IMG/VR virus record: IMGVR_UViG_3300031772_008745
Span: 1-20,071 of that record
Origin: a virus
Length of the DNA stretch: 20,071 bases
Strand: one strand, 5' to 3'
Part shown: piece by piece, positions 7,521 to 15,730 of the stretch
How the letters are laid out: each line of letters opens with the position of its first letter
Position numbering within the stretch: the stretch's first letter is position 1
Position numbers and translations under genes: made by a program
Notes under the pieces: model-generated
Databases searched by the model: none
What the model was told of the DNA's origin: nothing
The model's input: the letters and a program-made list of their open reading frames with translations, nothing else

Positions 7521-8287
7521 TGAATTGGGATTGTTTCGCCAGGGAATGCCACGAAGCATTGTTCCGCCAGGATGACCAGAGCCAAAGGGCTCTGGCCTAC
7601 CTGACGGCAACTCGGGGGCTCAGTGTCGAAACGATCAAGAGGCATCTCATAGGCTTCTGCCCCTCGTCGCAGGAGCTGCCGGACGATCCGTCAAACGAAA
7701 AGTGGAACGTCAACGAGAAGCTGAGGAAGAGGGTTGTGGTTCCAGTGTTTTCGGAGTTCGGCGTGGTTGTCGGAGCGGCTGGAAGGTCTCCCGACCCGTC
7801 AGAATCCGGCTGGTGGAACTCGAAGTTCAACAAGGCGAAGTTCATCTTCATGTTCGACAAGGCGAGGAGGCACATCTTTGAGCGCAACAAGGCTTACGTT
7901 TTCGAGGGTTATGTCGATTCCCTGTTCTCCGAACAGGCCGGCCTGCCGAACTCCACCGGTGCCATGGGGACCAGCGTCGCATATAGGAAGATCGGCCTCT
8001 ATGCCAGATATTGCGACAGGGTCTGCATCTGCTTCGACAGCGACGTCAACGAGGCTGGGCGCATGGGTCAGTTGAAAACGGTGGCCGATTTGGGGATGTT
8101 CGGCTTCGGAGAGGTGTCGAAAATCGAGGTGCCAGGTAAGAAGGAGGATCCGGATGAATTCATCCGCCGTGAGGGCCTGGACAAGTTCCTGGCTCTCGAA
8201 AAAGTGCTAACCGACAAGGAAATCGGCATGGCTCTTAAGGAATATGAGAGGCTCAGAGAGCTTACAAGATCCGCAAAGGCAGCATAA
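7520..8287 (+). CDS. dnaG: DnaG-type primase catalytic core (Toprim), no zinc finger
   Basis: 255 aa, coupled to recA through TGATG. It matches the RNA-polymerase domain of DnaG. An N-terminal subdomain has YLTATRGLSVETIKRHLIGF (28-47). A basic loop, WWNSKFNKAKFIF, matches the DnaG stretch where the consensus is NSPET.LF.K. The Toprim fold has E129 in VFEGYVDS and the D-x-D pair D173/D175 in CFDSDVNEAG, followed by EDPDEFI. Both the zinc-binding N-terminal domain and the C-terminal helicase-binding domain of bacterial DnaG (about 580 aa) are absent. Template recognition and helicase contact must then come from partners. It would make RNA primers for the DnaE-type polymerase. Confidence 0.9.
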   Translation: MNWDCFARECHEALFRQDDQSQRALAYLTATRGLSVETIKRHLIGFCPSSQELPDDPSNEKWNVNEKLRKRVVVPVFSEFGVVVGAAGRSPDPSESGWWNSKFNKAKFIFMFDKARRHIFERNKAYVFEGYVDSLFSEQAGLPNSTGAMGTSVAYRKIGLYARYCDRVCICFDSDVNEAGRMGQLKTVADLGMFGFGEVSKIEVPGKKEDPDEFIRREGLDKFLALEKVLTDKEIGMALKEYERLRELTRSAKAA

Positions 8288-8309
8288 TAGACAAACTGGA
8301 GAACAAAAC

Positions 8310-9308
8310 ATGAGGTATGCCGAGGCATTGCGCGGGAGACGTGAGGAAGTGGCCGTTGGGTTCGGGGTTGAGCCCAATATGGGGTTGGACAACAGTTTTC
8401 GCCTGAACGCGAACGAGAAGAAGATATGCAAGTCCGTCAACCGCAAGAAGGAGGATGAGCTGGTTCGCGAGTACGTTCAAACTCGCAACATGTCCATTCT
8501 GGAGGAGCTTTATGTGATGCGGGAGCCGACATTGCACGTCATGGCGAGGAAGTGGGCTTGGCTGGAAACGCCCGCGAACGAGGACGATATGTTCACGGTC
8601 TTCAAGACGGTCTGGCGCAAGTGCGTCGAGGGATACAACTACGAGGCGAAACTCAGGGCTGTCAGGAACAAGGACGGCAGCATCGCTAAGAACCCAGACG
8701 GCACCGTCAAGATGAGCTTCAGGCGAACCCAATTCAACACCTATTTCTTCTCCAGCATGCTCTATATCATCCGCAACATGAGAAAACGCAAGAACAGGCC
8801 GAGTGCCCTGGATGCGGAGGGGCATCCAATTTGTGACACAATGATCAGGCTTGACGCTCCGCTCAGCGACGGCGATGATTCCGGCACCTTTTACGACGTC
8901 ATAGCCGCCAAGGACGAACCTCTGTCCAACACCATTGATTCCGAACACATCATCAAAAAGGTGGCGGGGCAGGACGGGGAGCTGAGAAGCGTACTCAGGA
9001 CGTTCCTTGACCAGAGGCACATCAGGAAGGTCTCGTTGGCCTGCAAGCTCAAGCGCCACGTCCTCCACCTCGACTCTGACGATTACAGGAGGCTCCGCAA
9101 CGGCGACGAGGCCGCCACCGCCCATCTGCAAAGGATGGTTCTGGAGTCCGACGTCTACAAGAAGCCGTTCAGGGTCCTGAATTACGCCGTCTATCCTGGG
9201 AGAGTGGAAGTTGAGATCTACGTCGAGGATTCGGGGATTCAGCGGAGGCTTGCCAAGGCCATAGACGGATGCCGAGACGTCTTAGTGGAAGACGAAGAAA
9301 GTGAATAG
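8310..9308 (+). CDS. Sigma-70-like phage transcription factor
   Basis: 332 aa. Start 8310 is favoured by TGGAG at 8297-8301, 8 nt upstream; a longer in-frame start at 8244 would lie inside the primase gene. Residues about 50-165 follow the sigma region-2 pattern: LVREYVQTRN, then a helix with NEDDMFTVFKTVW, then FNTYFFSSMLYIIRNMRKRK. A Lys/Gly-rich insertion (about 118-135) interrupts region 2. LDAPLSDGDDSGTFYDVIA (181-199) resembles the SLDAPL..DG linker common in sigma factors. The C-terminal 120 residues do not show a clear region 4, so promoter -35 recognition may be weak or different. Phage sigma factors redirect host RNA polymerase to middle or late genes. The TGTATAAT elements in this window are candidate targets. 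Confidence 0.7.
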   Translation: MRYAEALRGRREEVAVGFGVEPNMGLDNSFRLNANEKKICKSVNRKKEDELVREYVQTRNMSILEELYVMREPTLHVMARKWAWLETPANEDDMFTVFKTVWRKCVEGYNYEAKLRAVRNKDGSIAKNPDGTVKMSFRRTQFNTYFFSSMLYIIRNMRKRKNRPSALDAEGHPICDTMIRLDAPLSDGDDSGTFYDVIAAKDEPLSNTIDSEHIIKKVAGQDGELRSVLRTFLDQRHIRKVSLACKLKRHVLHLDSDDYRRLRNGDEAATAHLQRMVLESDVYKKPFRVLNYAVYPGRVEVEIYVEDSGIQRRLAKAIDGCRDVLVEDEESE

Positions 9309-9329
9309 TGGATTCCTGGGCTGTTTCGT

Positions 9330-9337
9330 TGTATAAT
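9330..9337 (+). promoter_or_regulatory. Candidate promoter -10 element, TGTATAAT
   Basis: An exact TGTATAAT in the 76-bp gap before the SpoVS-family gene, preceded by TTTCGT. Its end is 47 nt before ATG 9385 (50 nt before ATG 9388). Apart from one upstream base and the -10 core (TATTGT), the same string occurs before the deformylase gene (18857-18870). Confidence 0.6.
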
Positions 9338-9384
9338 CCCACCAAGCGAAGGATCCGGATTTCGGAGCAACGCCAAGGAGAAAT

Positions 9385-9771
9385 ATGATGCAAGACAGCG
9401 CTGGTGACGTAAGGAAACTCGACGCCCAGGACGAGGACATTGGGAGCAACAAGACATTCAGCAACATCCTCAGGGTCAAGGCTGACCCTCCTGGGATTTC
9501 AGAGGATGAGAAATCCAAAAAGCTCAAGTGCCTGGCGGGAGCCATAGCACACGGCATCAGGCAGTACGGCGAGGTGCAGGCCAGATGCATCGGCGACGCC
9601 GCGACAGCCAAGGGTGCGAAGGCCGTGGCTGTCGCATCCGGGATGGTGGCTGTGACCGGAATTGACCTATACTGCCGTCCGACGTTCATGACCGTCGAAA
9701 TGCAGGACAAGGACATGACCGGCATTTGCTTCGTCATCAAGCACCAATCCGTTCCCAAACCTCAGTCATGA
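9385..9771 (+). CDS. spoVS: SpoVS-family (stage V sporulation protein S-like) protein
   Basis: 128 aa. AAGGAG (9375-9380) precedes two adjacent ATG codons; the second (9388) has the better spacing. Residues 28-121 match SpoVS: ILRVKAD, then LAGAIAHGIRQYGEVQARCIG (49-70 region), then GAKAVAVASGMVAVTGIDL (77-95), then a final strand pair. In Bacillus SpoVS the matching parts are LKVSAKS, EIQAIGAGALNQAVKAVAIA and PSGVDL. The family has an Alba-like fold, affects sporulation and cell division in Bacillus and is presumed to bind nucleic acid. Here an acidic 25-residue N-terminal extension and a short insertion (ISEDEKSKK) are added. It has its own promoter and lies in a DNA-repair region, so a nucleoid or host-regulating role is plausible but unproven. 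Confidence 0.88.
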   Translation: MMQDSAGDVRKLDAQDEDIGSNKTFSNILRVKADPPGISEDEKSKKLKCLAGAIAHGIRQYGEVQARCIGDAATAKGAKAVAVASGMVAVTGIDLYCRPTFMTVEMQDKDMTGICFVIKHQSVPKPQS

Positions 9772-9787
9772 CGGCCGACTTCACCAG

Positions 9788-10459
9788 ATGATCTCCGAAC
9801 AGGCGGCTTATCTGTTGTCCCCCGCCGTCGCAGTAGCACATGACGGCGAAGTTGTTGACTTCATAAGGCGCTGTTGCGGCTTCGACCGTGTGGAATCCAA
9901 CCGCTGGCAGACGAGGGTTGACAGGAAGGGCCATCGGCCCGATGTGGCTCTCGACCTGTGGCAGGCCATGGACATCAAGGACTTTTCGTCGGCTAGGTTT
10001 TTCCTTGCACCCCTCTCCGAACTTGTGATATTGTTCGAGGTGGACTTTTTCAGCCGTCACGAGATGGCTCCCCGTCTGGCGGGGGCTTTGCCGAACGGCT
10101 GGGAACGGTGGGGCGTTGTCAGGGGCAACTGTATGCTGGTGTCGGACAAGAAGGAGTTCATGAAGTCCATCTTGACCGCCGATGCGTTCATAGCCATACC
10201 GCCGTACCGATTTGAACAGTTGGCGGACGACATTGAATGTGCTGGACAGGAAAACAACGAGAACGCTGCTTTTGCAGCCTGCAGGGTGCTGACGAGGCCG
10301 AACTTGGGATATTCCTTCCGCATGTATGTCGGTCATAAAGACGGAAAAACGACGGAGTCTATAGTTGAACATTCGATATTGACGGAGGCAAACGATGCGA
10401 GCCTTGATTTGTGCAGATCCGCACTTGAACAACACAACTTACGGGAAGATCGATGCTGA
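9788..10459 (+). CDS. Unknown 223-aa protein overlapping the SbcD-SbcC gene
   Basis: The only available start is ATG 9788: the frame is closed by a TGA at 9716-9718 and no start codon lies between. No Shine-Dalgarno is visible, so initiation may depend on coupling to the SpoVS stop 17 nt upstream. The protein is soluble, mixed alpha/beta and rich in aromatic and charged residues (for example FFLAPLSELVILFEVDFFS). No motif is recognised. It overlaps the following gene by 65 nt (10395-10459), which is long for this window, where overlaps are otherwise 1-8 nt. The downstream gene's Shine-Dalgarno lies inside it. Confidence 0.72.
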   Translation: MISEQAAYLLSPAVAVAHDGEVVDFIRRCCGFDRVESNRWQTRVDRKGHRPDVALDLWQAMDIKDFSSARFFLAPLSELVILFEVDFFSRHEMAPRLAGALPNGWERWGVVRGNCMLVSDKKEFMKSILTADAFIAIPPYRFEQLADDIECAGQENNENAAFAACRVLTRPNLGYSFRMYVGHKDGKTTESIVEHSILTEANDASLDLCRSALEQHNLREDRC

Positions 10460-13400
10460 AGGACTCTCTTTCAGGACAAGGGATTTCTGTAACGCCTTTG
10501 AGAAGGCCGTTGACAGGGCCGTCGGCGGGGCCGACAAAATTGACACGATAGTCGCCCTCGGCGACATCTTCGAAAATCCTCATCCGCCGAGCAACGTCAG
10601 GTCGTTTCTGCAAGCCCAGGTAAGGAAACTTTCCGACGCCCGCATAGAGACGATCCTCCTTGTCGGCAACCACGACGCGTGCCAGCACCATCAGGCCCTC
10701 CAGGTTGTAACCGGAACGGAATTCGAGCACGTCCAAGTCCATTACGCCCCAAAGATAGTCGAAAACGCCTCCACGATGATGCTCATCTTCCCGCATTCCG
10801 AGGCCATCGAGAAGCAGGAAACCACATTCCGTGAGTCGTTCCTCCGGTTCGCCAAGGATTCAGTGGATGAGGTTGCCAGAGCCAAAAAAGAAGGGAAGGA
10901 TGTCATCCTTCTTGGCCATTTCCCCGTCTTCGGAGCCAAAAGGAATGACAGGTCGATGAACTCGGACGCCGGATCCATTACTGTGGCCGACATATCGTCA
11001 ATCGGCGCCGACTTCGCCTTCTTGGGCGACTACCATGCCTCCCAGATATTCGAGGGTAAGACCAACGTCATGTATGTCGGGAGTTTGGAGCGCACTTCTT
11101 TCGGCGACACCATGTCGAAAAAGGGCTGGATAATATATGACAGCTCCGCCAAGGCAAACGGGAAGATGTGGAAGACGGTCTTTGAGGAATCCCTAGGCCG
11201 TCTGTTCGTGGACATCGATATCACACCGGAAAGGATGGATGCCGTTCTGGCGGAGGCGTCTGGCAAGGTGAACGAGGCCGTTGTCAGGGTTACTTTCTGC
11301 GGAACGACGGAGGAATACAAGGCTTTTTGCTCCAAGAAGGCAGAAGTCAAAAACTCCCTTTCGCAGGCGAAGCACGTTGTCTTCGAGGCCAAGATATTCG
11401 ACCCCGAAGCCGGAGCCGTGGCCGAGGCCATACGCAAGGAGATCCAATCTCGCGGCGAAGTCGGGGTCTCAGACATCCTCGACATCGTCAAGACAGCCAT
11501 CGAGGCTGAGATCAAAGAACCCGACTCGGTCGAAGCCTCTATGAAGGTCGTCGGCGACATCATGTCGGCCGTCAAGGCGCTGCAGTCGGTTACGACCGAA
11601 GGCAAGCCAGGCAGGATACGCCTCCACGGCGTCAAAATGCACAATTTCCAGCGGTACGGGGAGGAGGCCAACGTTGTGGAGTTCGACCGAGGAGCGGGGG
11701 AGTTCCTTGGCGTTCTCGACGCCAGCGGCAAGCTGAGGGCGAAAAACAAGGCTGAAGTCTTCAAGGCCGCCAAGGCGTTCATGTCGGGCGTTGACCCAGA
11801 GAAAAAGCACCTGATCTCCATCTTGGGCCAGATCGAGGGCGACGACAGGGAGTCTAATGGCGCCGGCAAGTCCTCGATCCTCGAGGCGATATCATACGCC
11901 TTCTTTGAAAGGCTCGCAAGGGAGTTCGCCCACAAGGACAGCTACAAGGGCATCTCGACGACATCGGCCGTCACCTCGATCGGCGGCAAACTGAAAAACG
12001 ACTGCTATGTTGATGTCGTGTTCAGCTCGGAGGGGGAACTGTGGCTGGTCAGGAGGGGGAGGAAGGTCGCCAAGGGCGGCACCCACACCTCGGTTTTCAG
12101 CCTCGTGTGCATCAGCTCCGAGGAAGGCCAAGAGGGGTCGGCATCAGGGCACCGCAAGAAGGGGTCTGTGGAGGCTCTGGCTCAACTCGTCCAGATGGAC
12201 TACGAGACCTTCGTCAACAGCGTCATGTTCGGGCAGAACGAGGCTGACCGCTTTATCACGGGGACGGACAAGGTCAAGAAGGACATACTCGCTAAGGTCC
12301 TGAGGTTGACCGTCCTCGACGACTGCCTGACGGAAATACGCGAGCGGAAAAAGAACGCCGCAAGGGACGCCGAGTCGGTGGAGATACAGATATCCTCTCT
12401 CAGCTCACAGAGCTCGCCCGGCGAGAAGAAGTCCCTTGAGGACAAGGTTTCGGCCTGCGATGTGGCGATGGAGACGGCCGCCAAGGAGATCTCTGCCAAA
12501 CAGGCGGAGCTTGACGAGCTGCGGGGCAAGTCGCCTCAGGACGAATGCGACAGGATGTCGGCAGAGCTGATGGCCAAACAGGCCGAAATGGGCATGATGT
12601 CCAAGGACGGCGAGACGAAGCTCCAAGTCTTACGCGACGCCCACTCGGACGCCGTCAAGAGGGCGACTAAGGCCCGCCAGGAGGCCGAGGTGGCCGCACA
12701 GCAGAAGACCAGCTCGGGATGCGACCTTGCGGGCATCCAAGAGGCCATGGCGGCCTTCAACGAAGCCGATGTCGCGAAGAGCCTGTCCCTTGTGGAAAAG
12801 GCCAAGGAAGCCAAACCCAAGAGGCAGGCAGAATACCGAGACATGCAGGCGAAGACAACCGACATGTCCAAGCAGAAGGGGAGGCTGGAGGGCAGCATAG
12901 AATCACTGGATAAGGACATCGGAAAGTTCAACATCCGCCTCTCCGCATGCCCCGCCGGAGGCGTGACGCGGTGCACGGAATGTGAAAGCGAAGTCCCCAG
13001 GAGCCATTTCGAGGCGAAGATAGCCGAAAAGGAGGCCGAGAAGAAGGCAGTCTCATCCCTCCTCTCCACCCTTGTGGCAGAGATGTCATCCCTGCACACT
13101 CAGATGGCAGACGTCAAGCGGAAGCTGGACAACATTGACGAATATGTCGGCAAGGAGGCCTCGCTTACGGCGTCTTTGAAGGACCAACAGAGGCGGGTGG
13201 AAAGGGTTGCGGAATTGGGCCGAAAGATCTCCGAACTTGACGCGAGGATAGTGTCCTCATCTTCGGACTCGGCAACCGAATTGGAAGCCGCCTCGAAGGC
13301 CAACATCCAGTGCGACAAGCTGACGGGAGAGATCAGGCGCGTCATTGACCCGCTTAAGGACAAATGCCGACAACTTGAGCTGGTTATCAATGAGGCTCGA

Positions 13401-14099
13401 TCAAAACTGAGCACGCACGCCGAGAAGGTTCGTAGCCTTGAGGCAGTTGTGGCCGGATTCAGGTCGAAGAGGGATTCCCTCATTTCCGACATTTCCGGAG
13501 CGAAAGCCAGGATCGATATGATTGTGAAGAACACCGAGAAGATAGCGGCGTTGTCGTCGGATCTGGAGGTGAAGAGGGCGGCCTTCGAACGACTGAAGGT
13601 CATCGAAAAGGTCTTCGGGCTTGACGGCATCAGGACCCACATGATGCGGAAATATGTCCCTCTCCTCAATTCCTACATAGCCGACTTCATCGAAGTGATG
13701 TCGAAGGGGAGGATTGTGGTCACAGTCTCAATGGACGAAACCACCTCCGAGCTCTGTATGGATATAGCCGGGGCATCAGCCCCTGTTGCGGAACTTGTGT
13801 CCAAGGGCGAATTCATGAGGATCAAGCTGGCGGTAGATCTCGCCCTCGGCCTCCTGTCACTCGCCAAGAACGACAACGCTCCAGACTTCGTGTGCCTTGA
13901 CGAGGTGTTCGCCCCCGTTGACCAAGCTGGTAAGGAGCTGATATTCGACGTCATCGAAAGGCTTCAGAAGCAGTTCAGGATGGTCATAGTCATCAGCCAT
14001 GACCAGACAGTCAAGGAGAGGATCAAAGACACCATAGTGGTCAACAAGGTCAACGACGTTAGCAGGATAGAGAAACAGACCTTCCGTTCCGATGTATAA
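10395..14099 (+). CDS. sbcD-sbcC: Fused SbcD-SbcC (Mre11-Rad50) nuclease-ATPase
   Basis: 1234 aa. GGAGG (10384-10388) is 6 nt before the ATG. The Mre11/SbcD phosphodiesterase half (about 1-390) has D8-P-H10, GD at 56-57, GNHD at 91-94, H175 in LLGHFP and H214 in GDYH. In GDYH the first His of the usual GHxH is Asp. The Rad50/SbcC half starts near 405 (RIRLHGVKMHNF), with Walker A NGAGKS (488-493) and Q-loop Q614. Coiled-coil arms of roughly 210-240 residues flank the zinc hook C860-T-E-C863. The signature is reduced to SKGE (1136-1139, usually LSGGE), with Walker B VCLDE (D1169, E1170) and H1202. An insertion of about 50 residues precedes the P-loop. The complex resects DNA ends and opens hairpins. 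In T4 (gp47/gp46) and E. coli these are two separate proteins. Confidence 0.95.
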   Translation: MRALICADPHLNNTTYGKIDAEGLSFRTRDFCNAFEKAVDRAVGGADKIDTIVALGDIFENPHPPSNVRSFLQAQVRKLSDARIETILLVGNHDACQHHQALQVVTGTEFEHVQVHYAPKIVENASTMMLIFPHSEAIEKQETTFRESFLRFAKDSVDEVARAKKEGKDVILLGHFPVFGAKRNDRSMNSDAGSITVADISSIGADFAFLGDYHASQIFEGKTNVMYVGSLERTSFGDTMSKKGWIIYDSSAKANGKMWKTVFEESLGRLFVDIDITPERMDAVLAEASGKVNEAVVRVTFCGTTEEYKAFCSKKAEVKNSLSQAKHVVFEAKIFDPEAGAVAEAIRKEIQSRGEVGVSDILDIVKTAIEAEIKEPDSVEASMKVVGDIMSAVKALQSVTTEGKPGRIRLHGVKMHNFQRYGEEANVVEFDRGAGEFLGVLDASGKLRAKNKAEVFKAAKAFMSGVDPEKKHLISILGQIEGDDRESNGAGKSSILEAISYAFFERLAREFAHKDSYKGISTTSAVTSIGGKLKNDCYVDVVFSSEGELWLVRRGRKVAKGGTHTSVFSLVCISSEEGQEGSASGHRKKGSVEALAQLVQMDYETFVNSVMFGQNEADRFITGTDKVKKDILAKVLRLTVLDDCLTEIRERKKNAARDAESVEIQISSLSSQSSPGEKKSLEDKVSACDVAMETAAKEISAKQAELDELRGKSPQDECDRMSAELMAKQAEMGMMSKDGETKLQVLRDAHSDAVKRATKARQEAEVAAQQKTSSGCDLAGIQEAMAAFNEADVAKSLSLVEKAKEAKPKRQAEYRDMQAKTTDMSKQKGRLEGSIESLDKDIGKFNIRLSACPAGGVTRCTECESEVPRSHFEAKIAEKEAEKKAVSSLLSTLVAEMSSLHTQMADVKRKLDNIDEYVGKEASLTASLKDQQRRVERVAELGRKISELDARIVSSSSDSATELEAASKANIQCDKLTGEIRRVIDPLKDKCRQLELVINEARSKLSTHAEKVRSLEAVVAGFRSKRDSLISDISGAKARIDMIVKNTEKIAALSSDLEVKRAAFERLKVIEKVFGLDGIRTHMMRKYVPLLNSYIADFIEVMSKGRIVVTVSMDETTSELCMDIAGASAPVAELVSKGEFMRIKLAVDLALGLLSLAKNDNAPDFVCLDEVFAPVDQAGKELIFDVIERLQKQFRMVIVISHDQTVKERIKDTIVVNKVNDVSRIEKQTFRSDV

Positions 14100-14100
14100 T
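14093..14100 (+). promoter_or_regulatory. Candidate promoter -10 element, TGTATAAT
   Basis: TGTATAAT preceded by TTCCGA, overlapping the last codon and stop of the SbcD-SbcC gene (GTA-TAA). Its end is 52 nt before the preferred GTG start of the next gene, similar to the 47-48 nt at 3568 and 9330. Confidence 0.5.
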
Positions 14101-14141
14101 GATCCAGTGGAACGTGAAACGCCAATGCGAGAAAACGAAAC

Positions 14142-14147
14142 GGAGGA
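14142..14147 (+). promoter_or_regulatory. Shine-Dalgarno GGAGGA deciding the start at 14153
   Basis: GGAGGA lies 5 nt before GTG 14153. The alternative ATG 14099 has no such site and would lie at or before the expected transcript start of the TGTATAAT promoter. Confidence 0.6.
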
Positions 14148-14152
14148 CTCTT

Positions 14153-14908
14153 GTGAGCAAGAAAAGCAAGAAGCGCAAGGAAAACAAAGAGAATATCCAG
14201 TTGGGCAAAGCCAACACGATGCAGTTGGTTCCGTCAAGGAAGACAACGACCCTTGCCGCTGAACTTGAGGCTGTCTATGCGGCGGAAAATCTTTCAACGG
14301 TCTGCTGCAGGCAATGCACCTGTTGCAGGGTTGCCTGTCCGCAGATGAAGTTCTCCGAGGCCAACAACATCATTGACACGATCTGGAACAAGTGGGACAA
14401 GGCCGACAAGAAGGATCTTCTTGTGACGTCGGTCAAGTATTACTTTTCCGACAGCCTGATAAAGCCGTGCCCGCTCCTTTCCGGCAACACTTGCCGAGCG
14501 TACGACATCAGGCCGCTCAACTGCCGTCTTTACGGGCTCTGGCCGGAGGACATGTGGGAGAGCAGGGTTGAAATGTTTGTGAAGTCGACGGGGCTTGACA
14601 GGGACAAGATCCCCCTGAACCGGCAGTGCCCCAACGTCAGGCGGGCAGACGGCCTTCCGCCGATGACGCGCGACCAGATCGAGAAGCGTTTCAGGGCGTT
14701 GGACGCCATGGATGCCGTCTTGGGCATCAGCGAGGCGAAGATCAAGTCTGCTTGGAACTACCGAACCATCCACGACTGGGTGCTGCTCAAGTTTTGGGGT
14801 GAGGACGTTTTGGTGAAGTGGACCAACGTCATCCTTTCTTCGAACAAGGAGAACCGTCAGGACATCCTTGAGGCGTTCCTGAACGAGGTCAGGAAGGTTG
14901 AGGTGTAA
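14153..14908 (+). CDS. YkgJ-family cysteine-cluster protein
   Basis: 251 aa from GTG 14153 (an ATG at 14099 would add 18 residues). The N-terminus is very basic (MSKKSKKRKENKEN). The cysteine cluster is C51, C52, C55, C57, C58 and C62, followed by C106 and C114 in CPLLSGNTCRAYDIRP and C124 in LNCRLY. This is the YkgJ / UPF0153 pattern, thought to bind zinc or an iron-sulfur cluster. The C-terminal half is helical with a Trp-rich end and no known domain. Its biochemical role is not established in any family member that I know. The basic tail suggests nucleic acid binding. It has its own promoter just after the Mre11-Rad50 fusion. Confidence 0.82.
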   Translation: MSKKSKKRKENKENIQLGKANTMQLVPSRKTTTLAAELEAVYAAENLSTVCCRQCTCCRVACPQMKFSEANNIIDTIWNKWDKADKKDLLVTSVKYYFSDSLIKPCPLLSGNTCRAYDIRPLNCRLYGLWPEDMWESRVEMFVKSTGLDRDKIPLNRQCPNVRRADGLPPMTRDQIEKRFRALDAMDAVLGISEAKIKSAWNYRTIHDWVLLKFWGEDVLVKWTNVILSSNKENRQDILEAFLNEVRKVEV

Positions 14909-14910
14909 CT

Positions 14911-15180
14911 ATGGAAACGGGGAAGCATGATTTCAGCGGGTCGTGTGCGCCAAGGGACGGGGATGATGCTGGCCCGATGTCTTGCGGGCAGCATACGTTC
15001 AGCCTTGGGGTGTTCCAGTGGGTCACGAAGGCCGGCGGCAAGGGATGCAAGAAAAGTGCCGTCAAGGTGAGGGTGTATGGGCCATGCCATAATAGTGAAA
15101 ATGTGTATGCCAAGGCTCGAGAAATCGTTGCCCTTCTTGACGCGGGTGGATACTCTGGGCCGAAGAGAGTAAGGGCTTGA
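14911..15180 (+). CDS. Unknown 89-aa small basic protein
   Basis: ATG 14911 is 2 bp after the previous stop, with GAGGT at 14900-14904. The first 27 residues are polar and contain two Cys. The C-terminal half (SAVKVRVYGPCHNSENVYAKAR..., ending GGYSGPKRVRA) is a basic alpha/beta segment of a type common among short phage proteins. There is no catalytic motif. It is the first in a run of closely spaced small genes leading to the glutaredoxin and radical-SAM pair. Confidence 0.72.
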   Translation: METGKHDFSGSCAPRDGDDAGPMSCGQHTFSLGVFQWVTKAGGKGCKKSAVKVRVYGPCHNSENVYAKAREIVALLDAGGYSGPKRVRA

Positions 15181-15181
15181 T

Positions 15182-15496
15182 ATGTCCCAAAAAATCGTCA
15201 GAGGCTGGGTTAAGGACGCCAGATATTTCGAGGATCAGAAAAGCCTTGTCATCATCGTGGAGGATCCTGAGAGCAGGCGACAGCTGAAGCCCATACAGGT
15301 TACGATAGCCGCCATCAAGCAGGCGTCAGGCATGACCGTACCGGACGACGATGCCGAAGCGTGGAGATATTTCGCCAAGCTCTTGACGCGAAGGAGCGAA
15401 CCTCTCGCCATAGAGTTTGACGACACCGCCGACAAGGTCCCCTTCAAGGACATCGAACTGATGATGGACAAGGTGGCCAAGGAGGTCGGGCGATGA
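15182..15496 (+). CDS. Unknown 104-aa protein
   Basis: ATG 15182 with AAGGG at 15171-15175. An alpha/beta protein: two or three beta-strands (KIVRGWVKDARYF, SLVIIVEDP, LKPIQVTIAAI), then a helix (DAEAWRYFAKLLTRR), a strand (PLAIEF) and a C-terminal amphipathic helix. No family is recognised. Its stop overlaps the next gene by four bases (ATGA at 15493). Confidence 0.75.
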   Translation: MSQKIVRGWVKDARYFEDQKSLVIIVEDPESRRQLKPIQVTIAAIKQASGMTVPDDDAEAWRYFAKLLTRRSEPLAIEFDDTADKVPFKDIELMMDKVAKEVGR

Positions 15497-15711
15497 AGAA
15501 GTCGCGCAGGGTCAGAATCAACGGGGAGGACTGGCGGTATTTCATCGACAACGGCGCCAGCGACGACGATGACGACAATACGTTCTGCCGCATCATCCTG
15601 TACGCCCCCGGAGGAGGCAGATATTTCTGGAACGTCGGCGAAAGGGTAACGATGGCGGCTTCCGGCGTCAAGAGGGCTTTTGCCGAGGGCAAATTCTTCA
15701 AGGTTCGGTAA
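15493..15711 (+). CDS. Unknown 72-aa protein
   Basis: ATG 15493 overlaps the previous stop, with a strong AAGGAGG at 15479-15485. It is a small protein with a basic N-terminus (MKKSRRVRINGEDWRYF), an acidic Asp run (about residues 24-28), and a beta-rich middle containing an aromatic turn (APGGGRYFWNVG). Probably a single compact domain. The function is unknown. Confidence 0.72.
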   Translation: MKKSRRVRINGEDWRYFIDNGASDDDDDNTFCRIILYAPGGGRYFWNVGERVTMAASGVKRAFAEGKFFKVR

Positions 15712-15730
15712 TTCACGAAAGGGCGCAGAT

